Assembly: GCF_040050925.1 (NCBI RefSeq)
Contig: NZ_CP157390.1
Location: forward strand, 2,976,001-3,040,000
Direction of reading: 5' to 3'
DNA length: 64,000 nucleotides
From: Leifsonia sp. NPDC080035
GTDB taxonomy: Bacteria > Actinomycetota > Actinomycetes > Actinomycetales > Microbacteriaceae
Shown here: one piece after another, positions 33,996 to 43,500 of the stretch
Position numbering within the stretch: the stretch's first letter is position 1
Layout: each line of letters starts with the position of its first letter
The notes under the pieces: model-generated
Database searches by the model: none
Told to the model about the DNA's origin: nothing
Seen by the model: only the letters and a program-made list of their open reading frames with translations
Position numbers and translations under genes: made by a program

Positions 33996-36953
33996 GTGAC
34001 TTCAACAGCTGCAGTTCGACCAGCAGGACGCCGTCGTGCGGCCGTCTGGATCACCCTGGGGGTGATCGTCGCTCTCATCATCCTGTTCTTCGTTTTCGCC
34101 GGCCTGTATGCGGACATCCTCTGGTATCAGCAGCTCGGCTTCCTGAACGTGCTGACCACGCAGTGGTTCGCGGGCATCGCGATGTTCTTCATCGGATTCC
34201 TCGGCATGGCGCTGCCGCTCTGGCTGTCCATCCAGCTCGCGTACCGGCTGCGTCCGGTCTACGCCAAGCTGAACACGCAGCTCGACCGCTACCAGCAGGT
34301 CATCGAGCCGCTGCGCCGGCTCGCCATGTACGGCATCCCGATCGTGTTCGGCATCTTCGCCGGCGTCTCCACCGCCAGCCGCTGGCAGACCGCGGCGCTC
34401 TGGCTGAACGGCACGTCCTACGGCAAGACCGACCCGCTGTTCCACCTCGACATCGGCTTCTACCTGTTCGCGCTGCCCTTCTACCGCAGCGCCGTCGGGT
34501 TCGCCTCGGCCGTCGTGCTGATCTCGCTGATCGCGACGCTCGCCACCTGCTACCTCTACGGCTCCATCCGGATCAGCGGGCGCGAGGTGCGCATCTCCAA
34601 GTCCGCCCGCGTGCAGATCTCGATCGTTGCGGCGCTCTACCTGCTCCTGCAGGGCATCAGCATCTGGCTGGACCGCTACGCGACCGTCACCGACTCCAAC
34701 GTCAACGACCTGGTGAACGGCGCCGCGTACACGGACGTCAACGCGACGATCCCCGCGCGGGCCGTGCTCGCCGGCGCCGCCGTCTTCGTCGCGATCCTCT
34801 TCATCGTCACCGCGTTCGTCGGCCGCTGGCGCTTCCCGATCGTCGGCACCGCGCTGCTGATCGTCGCGGCGATCGTCGTCGGCGCGGTGTACCCGTGGGT
34901 CATCCAGAAGTTCCAGGTCGACCCGAGCCAGAAGACGCTCGAGACGCCGTACATCCAGGACTCGATCAACGCGACCCGGGATGCGTACGATCTGAGCGAC
35001 ATCCAGGTGATCCCGTACAACGCCACGACGGACGCGCAGCCGGGCGCGCTCCGCAAGGACGCCCAGACCACCGCGCAGATCCGCATCATCGACCCCGCCG
35101 TCGTCAGCCCGTCGTTCCAGCAGCTGCAGCAGTTCCGGCAGTACTACTCGTTCCCGCGCAACCTCAACGTCGACCGCTACGAGGTCAAGGGCAACGAGCA
35201 GGATGCGGTGGTCGCCGTCCGCGAGCTCAACCAGGACGGCCTCACCAGCCGCAGCTGGTTCAACGACACCGTCGTGTACACGCACGGCTACGGACTGGTG
35301 GCCGCGTACGGCAACCAGCGCTCCAGCGACGGCCAGCCCGTGTTCATGGAGTCGGGCATCCCGGTGCAGGGCAACCTCGGCGAGTACGAGCCGCGCGTGT
35401 ACTTCGGCCAGAAGTCGCCGACCTATTCGATCGTCGGCGCGCCGAAGGGCAGCAAGTCCGTCGAGCTCGACTACCCGGGCGGCGAGAACGACGCCCAGCA
35501 GACGTACACCACCTTCAGCGGCAACGGCGGTCCGAAGCTGGACAACGTGTTCAGCCGGCTCGTCTACGCGCTCAAGTTCCAGGACGAGCAGATCCTGCTC
35601 TCCGACGCGGTGAACAGCGACTCGCAGATCCTCTACGACCGCGACCCGATCAAGCGCGTTCAGAAGGTGGCGCCGTACCTCACGCTCGACTCGCAGGCCT
35701 ACCCGGCGGTCGTGGACGGCCGCATCAAGTGGATCATCGACGGCTACACGACCAGCGACCAGTACCCGTACTCGCACGTGGGAAGCCTCACCGACGCCAT
35801 CGCGGACACCGAGACGCCGAAGCCGGCGTACGCCTTCGACGACATCAACTACATCCGCAACTCGGTGAAGGCGACGGTCGACGCCTACGACGGCTCGGTC
35901 ACGCTGTACGCGTGGGACGCGAAGGACCCGATCCTGAAGACCTGGCAGAAGATCTTCCCGACCACGGTCAAGCCGGTCAGCGACATGAGCGCCCAGCTGC
36001 TCAGCCACGTCCGCTACCCCCAGGACCTGTTCAAGGTGCAGCGCTCGGTGCTCGGCCAGTACCACGTGACGGATGCCGGTTCGTTCTACTCGCGTGAGGA
36101 CGCCTGGACCACCCCGAACGACCCCACGTCGTCGCCGAGCGATCCGACGCTGCAGCCGCCGTACTACCTGACGATGCAGATGCCCGGCCAGGAGTCGCCG
36201 ACGTTCTCGCTGTACTCCACGTTCATCCCGCAGGCGGCGGGCGACTCGTCGAGATCGGTGCTGAAGGGCTATCTGGCGGTGGACGCGGACGCCGGGGCGT
36301 CGAAGGGGAAGGTCGCCTCGGGGTACGGCAAGCTCAGGCTCCTGTCGCTTCCATCGAGCGACACGGTGCCAGGGCCCGGTCAGGTGCAGAACAACTTCGA
36401 CTCCGACCCGGCGGTCTCTCAGGCGCTCAACCTGCTGAGACAGGGCAAGACCGAGATCATCAACGGCAACCTGCTCACGCTGCCGGTCGGCGGCGGCCTG
36501 CTCTACGTGCAGCCGGTGTACGTCAAGTCGACGGGTGAGACGAGCTATCCGCTGCTGCAGAAGGTGCTGGTCTCCTTCGGCGACCAGATCGCCTTCGAGG
36601 ACACCCTCGACCAGGCGCTGGACCAGCTGTTCGGCGGCGACTCGGGAGCGACGGCCGGCGACAACAACGTCCCGTCCACCGGCGGCTCCGGCGGCTCCGG
36701 CGGTTCGGGAGGCACGGGCGGCTCGGGCGGCTCAGGCTCGACCGGCGGCGGTTCCGGCTCCACGGGCGGCGAGCAGAACAACGCGGCCCTGCAGCAGGCG
36801 CTGCAGCAGGCCAAGCAGGCGCTCGCCGACCGCCAGGCGGCGCTGAAGGCCGGTGACTGGGCGGCGTACGGCGTCGCGGACCAGAAGCTCCAGCAGGCGC
36901 TGGCGGCCGCACTCGCCGCCGAGGGGAGCGGTTCGACGGCCCCCAAGAAGTAG
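33996..36953 (+). CDS. UPF0182 family large membrane protein (Rv3193c-like)
   Basis: 985 residues from GTG (VTSTAAVRPAGRRR), with AGAGGG 6 nt upstream. About seven transmembrane helices in the first 340 residues (including LGVIVALIILFFVFAGLYA and IAMFFIGFLGMALPL), then a large extracytoplasmic region with WYQQLGFLNVLTTQWF- and YSFPRNLNVDRY-type motifs of the family. The C-terminus has a Gly/Ser/Thr-rich linker (about 890-925) followed by an Ala/Gln-rich helix (QQALQQAKQALADRQAALKAG), a common end in this family. Function unknown; the context suggests an envelope role with the PDZ-Lon protease. Confidence 0.9.
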   Translation: MTSTAAVRPAGRRRAAVWITLGVIVALIILFFVFAGLYADILWYQQLGFLNVLTTQWFAGIAMFFIGFLGMALPLWLSIQLAYRLRPVYAKLNTQLDRYQQVIEPLRRLAMYGIPIVFGIFAGVSTASRWQTAALWLNGTSYGKTDPLFHLDIGFYLFALPFYRSAVGFASAVVLISLIATLATCYLYGSIRISGREVRISKSARVQISIVAALYLLLQGISIWLDRYATVTDSNVNDLVNGAAYTDVNATIPARAVLAGAAVFVAILFIVTAFVGRWRFPIVGTALLIVAAIVVGAVYPWVIQKFQVDPSQKTLETPYIQDSINATRDAYDLSDIQVIPYNATTDAQPGALRKDAQTTAQIRIIDPAVVSPSFQQLQQFRQYYSFPRNLNVDRYEVKGNEQDAVVAVRELNQDGLTSRSWFNDTVVYTHGYGLVAAYGNQRSSDGQPVFMESGIPVQGNLGEYEPRVYFGQKSPTYSIVGAPKGSKSVELDYPGGENDAQQTYTTFSGNGGPKLDNVFSRLVYALKFQDEQILLSDAVNSDSQILYDRDPIKRVQKVAPYLTLDSQAYPAVVDGRIKWIIDGYTTSDQYPYSHVGSLTDAIADTETPKPAYAFDDINYIRNSVKATVDAYDGSVTLYAWDAKDPILKTWQKIFPTTVKPVSDMSAQLLSHVRYPQDLFKVQRSVLGQYHVTDAGSFYSREDAWTTPNDPTSSPSDPTLQPPYYLTMQMPGQESPTFSLYSTFIPQAAGDSSRSVLKGYLAVDADAGASKGKVASGYGKLRLLSLPSSDTVPGPGQVQNNFDSDPAVSQALNLLRQGKTEIINGNLLTLPVGGGLLYVQPVYVKSTGETSYPLLQKVLVSFGDQIAFEDTLDQALDQLFGGDSGATAGDNNVPSTGGSGGSGGSGGTGGSGGSGSTGGGSGSTGGEQNNAALQQALQQAKQALADRQAALKAGDWAAYGVADQKLQQALAAALAAEGSGSTAPKK

Positions 36954-36963
36954 CTCTCGTCAG

Positions 36964-37001
36964 ACGAAACGGCCCGCACCGCTCGGTGCGGGCCGTTTCG
37001 T
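36964..37001. terminator. Strong hairpin after UPF0182 gene
   Basis: Perfect 18-nt arms (36964-36981 and 36984-37001), with AAA/TTT near the base. The two central bases force a loop of about 4-6 nt. It ends the UPF0182 transcript and insulates the ROK gene. Confidence 0.85.
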
Positions 37002-37097
37002 ATGCTCGGCGGCCGTGCGAAGTGCCGGCACGAAGACCGCGGAGAGCGTTCCAGTGCGAAAAAGAAGCCCGAACGTCTTGCGCAGACTTTGATTGTC

Positions 37098-37113
37098 TAC
37101 TTTACTAACAAAC
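37098..37113 (+). promoter_or_regulatory. Candidate ROK operator/promoter
   Basis: An unusually AT-rich stretch directly before the ATG at 37114. TTTACTAACAAAC (37101-37113) resembles the TTTGTTAGT-type half-sites bound by XylR/ROK repressors, and TACTTT (37098-37103) could serve as a -10. Autoregulation by the adjacent ROK protein is inferred. Confidence 0.4.
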
Positions 37114-38310
37114 ATGCTCATCGACGAAGCGCGGCGCCAGATCGCCACCGAGCCCCGTCCGGCGCCGGGGGACGGCGCGATGGTTCCCGGCCGCGCGCTC
37201 CGTCCGCGCAGCAAGGTCCTGCCCGAGCACGCGCGCCACCACAACCGTTCTCTGGTGCTGCAGTCGCTGTACCGTGAGGGCCGCGCATCCCGTGCCGACC
37301 TCGCCAGGGAGACGGGTCTCACGCGCGTCACGATCTCCGACCTCGTCGGCGAGCTGATCGCCGAGGGGCTGGTGATCGAGCTCGGTCAGCGTGACGACGC
37401 CCGGCCGGGAAAGCCGGCGGTCCTGCTCGACGTCAACCGTGCGGCGGCCCAGATCATCGGCGTCGACCTGAGCGAGCACAGCGTGTTCCGCGGAGCGGTC
37501 CTCGACATCGACGGCCGGCTGCTGGAGACGGCGGAGGTCGCCCTCGCCGGCAGCAGGGGAGAGGAGGCGACCGCCAAGGTGCTCGCGCTCGTCGACACGC
37601 TGATCGAGAAGGCGAGCGCTCCCATCCTCGGTATCGGCATCGGTTCACCGGGCATCGTGGACGCGAGCGGGACGGTCGCCGCGGCCCCGAACCTCGGCTG
37701 GAGCGATGTCCCGCTGCAGCGTCGCATCGCCGAGCGCACCGGCCTCGCGGTGTTCGTCGCGAACGACGCCAACGTCGCGGTGCTCGCCGAGCACGGCTTC
37801 GCCGACGCTCAGGGCGACATGATGCTGGTGAAGGTGGGACACGGTGTCGGCTCCGGCCTTCTGGTCGCCGGAGCCCTCGTCTTCGGCAGCCGGTTCGCGG
37901 CGGGCGAGATCGGCCAGGTGATGGTCGGCACCGACGACGGCGCCGAGGCGCCGTACGACCGCGAGAAGGTGCTGGAGGCGTGGCTGGCGGTCCCACGGCT
38001 GGAGGCGCGGGTCGCGGACGCTCTGGCGGCCGGCCGTCCCGCCGAGCCGGTGCTGCGCGAGGCGGGGCAGCGGCTCGGCGTCGCCCTCGCGCCGATCGTC
38101 GGAGCGCTCAACCTGTCGGAGGTGGTGCTGAGCGGCCCGGAGGGCCTGCTGGCGGGCACCGTGATCGACGCCCTCCGCGAGACGCTGCTGAACCGGACGA
38201 TGGCCGGCTTCCACTCCGACGCGACGATCCGGATGACGAGCCAGGGGCGGGACATCGTGCTGCGCGGTTGTGTGGTGATGGTGCTCTCCGCCCAGCTGGG
38301 GGTGTCCTGA
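37114..38310 (+). CDS. ROK-family transcriptional regulator lacking the zinc motif
   Basis: 398 residues from ATG; an in-frame TTG at 37093 is possible but lies within the AT-rich control region. The N-terminal winged helix-turn-helix (SRADLARETGLTRVTISDLVGELIAEGLV) is followed by a ROK/ASKHA sugar-binding fold: GVDLSEHSVF, GIGIGSPGIVD and VANDANVAVLAEHG. The kinase-type zinc motif CxCGxxGCxE is absent and GEIGH reads GEIGQ, so glucokinase-like chemistry is excluded and effector binding may differ. The stop overlaps the ATG of the next gene by 1 nt (TGATG). Confidence 0.83.
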   Translation: MLIDEARRQIATEPRPAPGDGAMVPGRALRPRSKVLPEHARHHNRSLVLQSLYREGRASRADLARETGLTRVTISDLVGELIAEGLVIELGQRDDARPGKPAVLLDVNRAAAQIIGVDLSEHSVFRGAVLDIDGRLLETAEVALAGSRGEEATAKVLALVDTLIEKASAPILGIGIGSPGIVDASGTVAAAPNLGWSDVPLQRRIAERTGLAVFVANDANVAVLAEHGFADAQGDMMLVKVGHGVGSGLLVAGALVFGSRFAAGEIGQVMVGTDDGAEAPYDREKVLEAWLAVPRLEARVADALAAGRPAEPVLREAGQRLGVALAPIVGALNLSEVVLSGPEGLLAGTVIDALRETLLNRTMAGFHSDATIRMTSQGRDIVLRGCVVMVLSAQLGVS

Positions 38311-38795
38311 TGACGCTGCTCGCGGACCGGCCGCGCACCGATCCGATCGCCGAGGAGGCGGCCGGGTTCCTGTTCGCGTCCGGCGTGCGGGACGTGCTGC
38401 CGGACGTGCGCGTCCGGTGCACGGTCGTGCGCCTGGAGAGCATCGGCAACGAGCGGCTCGGCGTGCCTCGCTGGTACACGCTCGCGGAGGCGTGGGCGGA
38501 GCCGGGGTCGGCGTCGGCGGCGAGCTGGTCGCGGAATCCCGAGGTGGTCGCCGGTCCCGGGGACGACCCGCACCTCGTGCTCGCGACCGGCACCCCCGTC
38601 GTCGTGCTCGGCGCCGACATCGGCTCCGAGGGCTGGTCGCGGGCGGTCGTCGACGCGGTCAGGGCGTCCTGCCCGCGCGTACTGGTCGTCGATCTCGGCG
38701 ACGACCCGGACCCGCGCTACGCGGACGTCTCGACCTTCGGACTCGACCGTGAGCGCGGCGCGGCGCTGCTGCGCCTGCTCAGCGAGCCCAGCTGA
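38310..38795 (+). CDS. Small protein resembling the C-terminal domain of GH3 beta-N-acetylhexosaminidases
   Basis: 161 residues. I recognise no full family. The end (AVVDAVRASCPRVLVVDLGDDPDPRYADVSTFGLDRERG) resembles the C-terminal alpha/beta domain of GH3 N-acetylglucosaminidases, without the catalytic barrel. Start ATG shares one base with the stop of the ROK regulator (TGATG), so it is translationally coupled to it. Its last 17 nt overlap the 3' end of the opposing ROK gene. A sugar-binding accessory of the regulator is conceivable but speculative. Confidence 0.5.
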   Translation: MTLLADRPRTDPIAEEAAGFLFASGVRDVLPDVRVRCTVVRLESIGNERLGVPRWYTLAEAWAEPGSASAASWSRNPEVVAGPGDDPHLVLATGTPVVVLGADIGSEGWSRAVVDAVRASCPRVLVVDLGDDPDPRYADVSTFGLDRERGAALLRLLSEPS

Positions 38796-39918
38796 CGCCG
38801 AGCGTCGACTGCAGCGCGTACTGCGCCGCCCCGCGGAACGGCTGCTCCAGCGCCGTCTTCGCGTAGCGGAAGCTGAGCGGCATGGCCGCGCGCACGGGAT
38901 GCCGTGCCGCCTCCGAGCGCAGGTGCGCGATGAACTCCGGCCCGAGCTTGGGGGCGGCGCCGCCGAGGACGACGTTCGGGACGTCCAGTGCCGCGCCGAG
39001 CATGAGCAGCGCCCTGGCCAGGATGCGCGCGCCCTCCGCGATCCGCTGCCGCGACTCGGGCTGCACCGCGAGCGCCGCGACGTCCACCGACTCCAGGTCC
39101 GTCCCGTGCGGGAGGCCGAGCAGGCTCGTCACCGAGACCAGCTCCTCCAGGCAGCCGCGGTTCCCGCACGCGCAGACCGGGGCGTCGTCGCCGAACAGCA
39201 CGGGGACGTGGCCGATCTCGCCGGCGCGGTGCGCGGCCCCCGCGAGCACGTCGCCGTCGACGATGACCGCGGCGCCGACCCCGGTGGAGAGGGAGACGAA
39301 GAGCTGGTTCGCGCCGAACTCGTCCGAGACGGCGTAGTCGGCGATGGCCTCGGCGTCCGCGTCGTTGACGAGGTGCACGGGCGCGGAGACGATGCCGGAC
39401 AGCTCCCTGCCGAGGTCGACATCCACCCAGCCGAGCTGCACGCTCTCGCGGATCAGGCCGCCGTCGGCGATGCCGGGGACCTGCACGCCGACCGCGGCCA
39501 CCCTGGCGGTCGTCGCTGCGGAGAGCCGGCGGACGACCGAGCGGACGTCGTCGAGCGCGCCGGGCGTCTCCGTGCGCTGCGAGACGGTGGCCACGACGTC
39601 GCCCAGGAGGTTGAGCACCGCCCCGCGGACGAGGCCCGGCTGCACGATCACCGAGAGCAGGACGTTACGGTCGGCGTCGACGCGCAGAGTGGTCGCGCGC
39701 TTGCCGCCGGTGCTCTCGGCGAGGCTGCCCTCCACGACGAGCCCGTCGGCGATGAGGCCGGCGAGCAGCGAGGAGACGGTCGCGGAGGTGAGGCCGGTGC
39801 GCCGGGCGATCGCCGCACGCGTGGCCGATCCGTCGCCGGAGAGGACGAGCTGCAGCGCCGTCGTCAGGTTGCGCTCGCGGACGGCGGCCTGCGTCGCCTT
39901 GCCGTGATCCTCAGCCAC
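38779..39918 (-). CDS. ROK-family transcriptional regulator (NagC/XylR type), canonical
   Basis: 379 residues, GTG start with AGGAGG 5 nt upstream and a -10 TAGGGT (complement of 39941-39946). The winged HTH (TRAAIARRTGLTSATVSSLLAGLIADGLV) precedes a complete ROK domain: VNDADAEAIADY, GEIGHVPV and the zinc motif CACGNRGCLEE. It probably represses sugar or amino-sugar genes and responds to a sugar (phosphate). It converges on the GH3-like gene with a 17-nt overlap and is divergent from the isochorismatase gene. Confidence 0.87.
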   Translation of the reverse strand: MAEDHGKATQAAVRERNLTTALQLVLSGDGSATRAAIARRTGLTSATVSSLLAGLIADGLVVEGSLAESTGGKRATTLRVDADRNVLLSVIVQPGLVRGAVLNLLGDVVATVSQRTETPGALDDVRSVVRRLSAATTARVAAVGVQVPGIADGGLIRESVQLGWVDVDLGRELSGIVSAPVHLVNDADAEAIADYAVSDEFGANQLFVSLSTGVGAAVIVDGDVLAGAAHRAGEIGHVPVLFGDDAPVCACGNRGCLEELVSVTSLLGLPHGTDLESVDVAALAVQPESRQRIAEGARILARALLMLGAALDVPNVVLGGAAPKLGPEFIAHLRSEAARHPVRAAMPLSFRYAKTALEQPFRGAAQYALQSTLGVSWAR

Positions 39919-39950
39919 GCGGTCCTCCTCACGTCTTACGACCCTAGCGA

Positions 39951-39974
39951 ATGGAGCGCATGATGGAGCGCATG
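39951..39974 (+). repeat. 12-bp tandem duplication carrying ribosome binding site and start codon
   Basis: ATGGAGCGCATG occurs twice in a row. Each copy holds GGAG and an ATG, so the isochorismatase gene has four in-frame ATGs in 24 nt and encodes MERMMERM. Confidence 0.85.
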
Positions 39975-40490
39975 GGATACGGGCTCATCCTGGTGGACGT
40001 CCAGCGCGACATGCTGGAGGGGGAGGACGCTGTCGCCGGCGCGGCGGAGCTGCAGGAAACGCTGCGGTCGCTGCTCGAGGCGGCGCGGGATGCCGGCGCG
40101 CCGATCGTGCACGTCAAGAACGACGGCAGGCCCGGCGACCCCGACGAGCCCGGGACCCCGGGCTGGGAGCTCGTGTTCCGGCCGCTGCCCGGAGAGCCGA
40201 TCGTGCGGAAGGACGCTCCGAACACGTTCGAGTCGAACCCGGCACTGGCGGACGTGCTGCGGGCGATGGGCGTCGACGCTCTGGTGGTCGCCGGGTTCCA
40301 GAGCGAGCACTGTGTGCAGGCGACAGCGGTCGGCGCGCTGGAGCGCGGCTTCGACGTCGTCGTGCCGGCCGGCGCGCACGCCACCTACGACGACGACGCG
40401 CCTGCGGCCGCGATCGTCGAGCGCGTCGAGCTCGACCTGGCCGCCGCCGGCGTCGAGATCGTGGAGCTCGACGAAGTGCGCTTCCGCTAG
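39951..40490 (+). CDS. Isochorismatase-family cysteine hydrolase
   Basis: 179 residues from the first ATG. The catalytic triad is visible: Asp in ILVDVQRDM, Lys in IVRKDAPNTFESN and Cys in SEHCVQATA. The cis-peptide region before the Cys (VVAGFQ) is typical. Such enzymes cleave isochorismate, nicotinamide or other amides; this one is of the short general type with unknown substrate. The start is uncertain by up to 7 residues because of the duplicated start region. It converges on jetC with a 21-bp gap. Confidence 0.82.
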   Translation: MERMMERMGYGLILVDVQRDMLEGEDAVAGAAELQETLRSLLEAARDAGAPIVHVKNDGRPGDPDEPGTPGWELVFRPLPGEPIVRKDAPNTFESNPALADVLRAMGVDALVVAGFQSEHCVQATAVGALERGFDVVVPAGAHATYDDDAPAAAIVERVELDLAAAGVEIVELDEVRFR

Positions 40491-40511
40491 CGCGGGCGCC
40501 CGCGCTCCGGT

Positions 40512-43500
40512 CTACGCCGTCAGCACCCCGAGCCGGTCGCCCTCCAGTGCCTCGCGGATGCTGAGCGAGTAGATGCGGGAGAGGCCGGGACGCGCCGGGT
40601 CCCCGGTGACGTAGGCCACCGACTCCACGTGCTCCTCGAACGCGTTCACCTTGTCGCGGGGCGCGCCGACGATCAGCTGGAAGCCGAGCCCGCGCAGGGC
40701 AGCGAGGGCGCGGCCCGTGTACTCGTTGTCCGCCTTCACGAAACCCTCGTCGAGCACGATCGGCGCGTAGGTCGGAACGCTGTCGGTGCCGTCGCCGAGC
40801 CGGTAGCGCAGGGCGGCGCCGAGCACGAACGCGATCAGCTCCTGTCCCTCGCCCCCCGACTTGCCGGCGACGCCCTCGTGCACCACCTGGGTGCCGTCGG
40901 TGCGGGTCTCGATGGCGCGGAACTGGTAGTGCTCTCTGGCGTCGAGCACCCGGCGGCGCCAGGCCTCGCCCGCGCGCGACCGCTCCTCCAGCCGGGAGAG
41001 GTCGTGGCGCAGCTCCAGGAAGTCCCGCTCGATCGCCGCGGCGTCCCTGCGGTCGGTGCCGAGGGTACCTGCGGTGTGTTTGCGCAGCGTGCGCTTGAAG
41101 TCGTGCAGGTCGCTGTTGGACACCGGGCGCGGGTCGATGTCGAGCGTCGAGCCCTCGCGGAACTCGATGCCGGCGAGCGCGGATGAGATCGGCCGGACCC
41201 CGCGCCGGATGGCGTGGCCGTCCTCCTCGATCTGGGTCAGCAGGGCGCGCAGGCTGTCGCCCATGCTCGCCCCGGCCTTGGCCAGCCAGTCCGATTTCGC
41301 CCGCGGCAGGTCGTCGTCCACCAGGGTGCGGTGGATGGCGAGCACGGTGGGCAGGCTGTCGATGGTGGCGTCGATCTCGGCGGAGCGGTCCAGGTCGCGG
41401 TAGCGCTCGAAGGTGAGCAGCAGCAGCCGCTCGTGCTGCTCCATCGCCTGCTGGTGGCCGTCGACCTGGTCGCGCACGATGGCCTGCGCCTCGGCGTACC
41501 GGCGATCGACGTCCGCCGCCTCGCGCGGTGCGGCGAAGGGCAGCGTCCCGAGCAGCACGCGCTCCTCGGGGGTGAGCGGGCTGTTGCGTTCGAGGGCGTC
41601 CGCGATGCTGTCCTCGATGTCGATCAGGTCGCCGTGCCGCGCTTCGAGCTCGTCGATGCGCGCCTGCAGCGCCGCTCCGCGCCGGGCGGCGTCGATGCGC
41701 GCCCGGTCGTGACGGTCCGCCTCCTGCTGGAGCTCGCCGACCTCGGGATGCTCGACCGCGACGCGCTCGAGCTGGGCGGCGAGCTCGTCGACGCGCTGCC
41801 GGGCGCCGGTCACATCGATCGACTCCCACTCGACCGTCCGGATGGCCGCGAGAGCCTCGCTGCGGCTGCGCGCCGCGCTGTGCTCGGACTCGGCCGCGTC
41901 CGACTCCGCCCGCGCGGCGGCGAGTTCGCGTTCCAGGTCCTCGAGCTCGGCGGCGAGCGCCTGGATGCGCGGGGCGTTGTCGAGGCCGATCCAGGAGTCG
42001 GTGCGCCGGTCGTCCTTGATCACCCGGTCGCGCGACGCCGACCGCATGCCGGAGCGCGTGACCGCGCCCTTCGTGCCCGCCGGGCGCGGGGCATCCAGCT
42101 CCTCCGGCGACTCGACGCAGAGGATGCTGCGGTCGGCGACCAGCTCGTCGTGCAGCCAGCCCCAGTACGGGCTGCCGGTGTCGAACTGCAGCAGCGCGGG
42201 GACGGTGCGCTCGACCGGGTCGAGTTCCGGTGCGCGGCCGGATGCGGCGGCGGCCAGCACGATGCGTCCGCGCATGTCGTTGTCGTTCACGAACCGGCGG
42301 ACGGCCGCGAAACGGCGCTCGTCGACCACCAGGTGGGTCGCCACCTCGCCGAGCACGCTCTCGATCGCTCGCGTCCAGTCCCGGCGACCAGGCGCGACCT
42401 CGAACAGCTCGCCCGCGTACGGCAGGTCCTCCGGCGCGATTCCGGTGCCCGCCGCGATGCGCCTGCGGCGCTCGTCGGCGTCGGCGGGGACGTTGCTGCG
42501 GCGCTGCTCGTAGGAGCGCTTCTCCGCGGTCTTCGCCGCGATCGCCCGCTTCGCCGCGTCCACCCGGCCGGCGAGCTCGTAGCGCCGCGCCTTGTCGTCC
42601 TCGTCCGTCGCGGCGGACGCCAGAAGCTGCTCTGCGCGGCTCGCGAGCTCGGCGAGCTGGGACTCGGTCTCGGGAGCGGGCAGGCCGGCGCGCGCGAACA
42701 GCGCGTCCGCGGCGGCGCGCTCGCGCGACTGGGTCGCGAGGTAGCGCTCCGCCAGCTCCTGCTCGCGGCGCAGGCCGACCGCAGGGTCCCCGCCGCGCTC
42801 GGCAAGCCGGGAGAGCGCGTCCTGCTGGGCGCGGTGCGCCGCCTGCTCCTCGGTCTCCGCCACGCGGCGCTGCGCCTCGTGCTCGCGCTTCTCGTCGCGC
42901 ACCGCGTCCACCTGCCCGGACACCCAGTCGCGGATGCGCTCCGCCAGCCAGACGCGCAGACGCGGGTCGTGCTCGCCGTCGGCGGGGACCAGCAGGCGGC
43001 GCTTGCCGCTCGCGTCCTCCGCTGCAGCGGCATACTGCTCGGCGCGGGACGGGACGTCGGCCAGCACGTCGAGCTTGCGGCGCGTCGTCTCGAACACGTC
43101 GTACAGCGCGGAGGCCTCCCGGTAGCTGCTCAGCGTCGTCTCCCACCGGGAGAGGGCGCGCGGCTCGGTCAGCACGAAGCTCTTGAACAGCTCGTCGATC
43201 GAGAACACGCCCTTGGACGCCTGCGCCCGGCGGAGCAGGGTGAGCGCCTTCAGCTGCGACTCGTCGCTGCCGCCGATGCCGAGCTCCTCGCAGAGCCGGA
43301 CCCGCAGTTCCGGCTGCGACCCGGTGACCAGGTCGCGCTCCGGGTGGACGAGACGGGCGAGCGAGGCCCGGGTGAGCGGGGAGGAGCTGCCCGGCTCCGG
43401 CACCAGCTCGTTCAGCCGGGCAAGCGGGAACTCGCCGTGGACGAGCACGTAGACGGTCGCCGTCGTCACCTCGTCCTGCGTCGCGGTGTCCGGGCCGATC

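Noticed and set aside
36676..36772. Gly/Ser-coding repeats at the end of UPF0182 as a mobile or regulatory repeat
   Set aside because: They encode a flexible linker of irregular unit length common in this family.
39951..40490. The gene after jetC as a divergent JetD replacement
   Set aside because: It has the full isochorismatase Asp-Lys-Cys triad, lies on the opposite strand and has no TOPRIM or nuclease motif.
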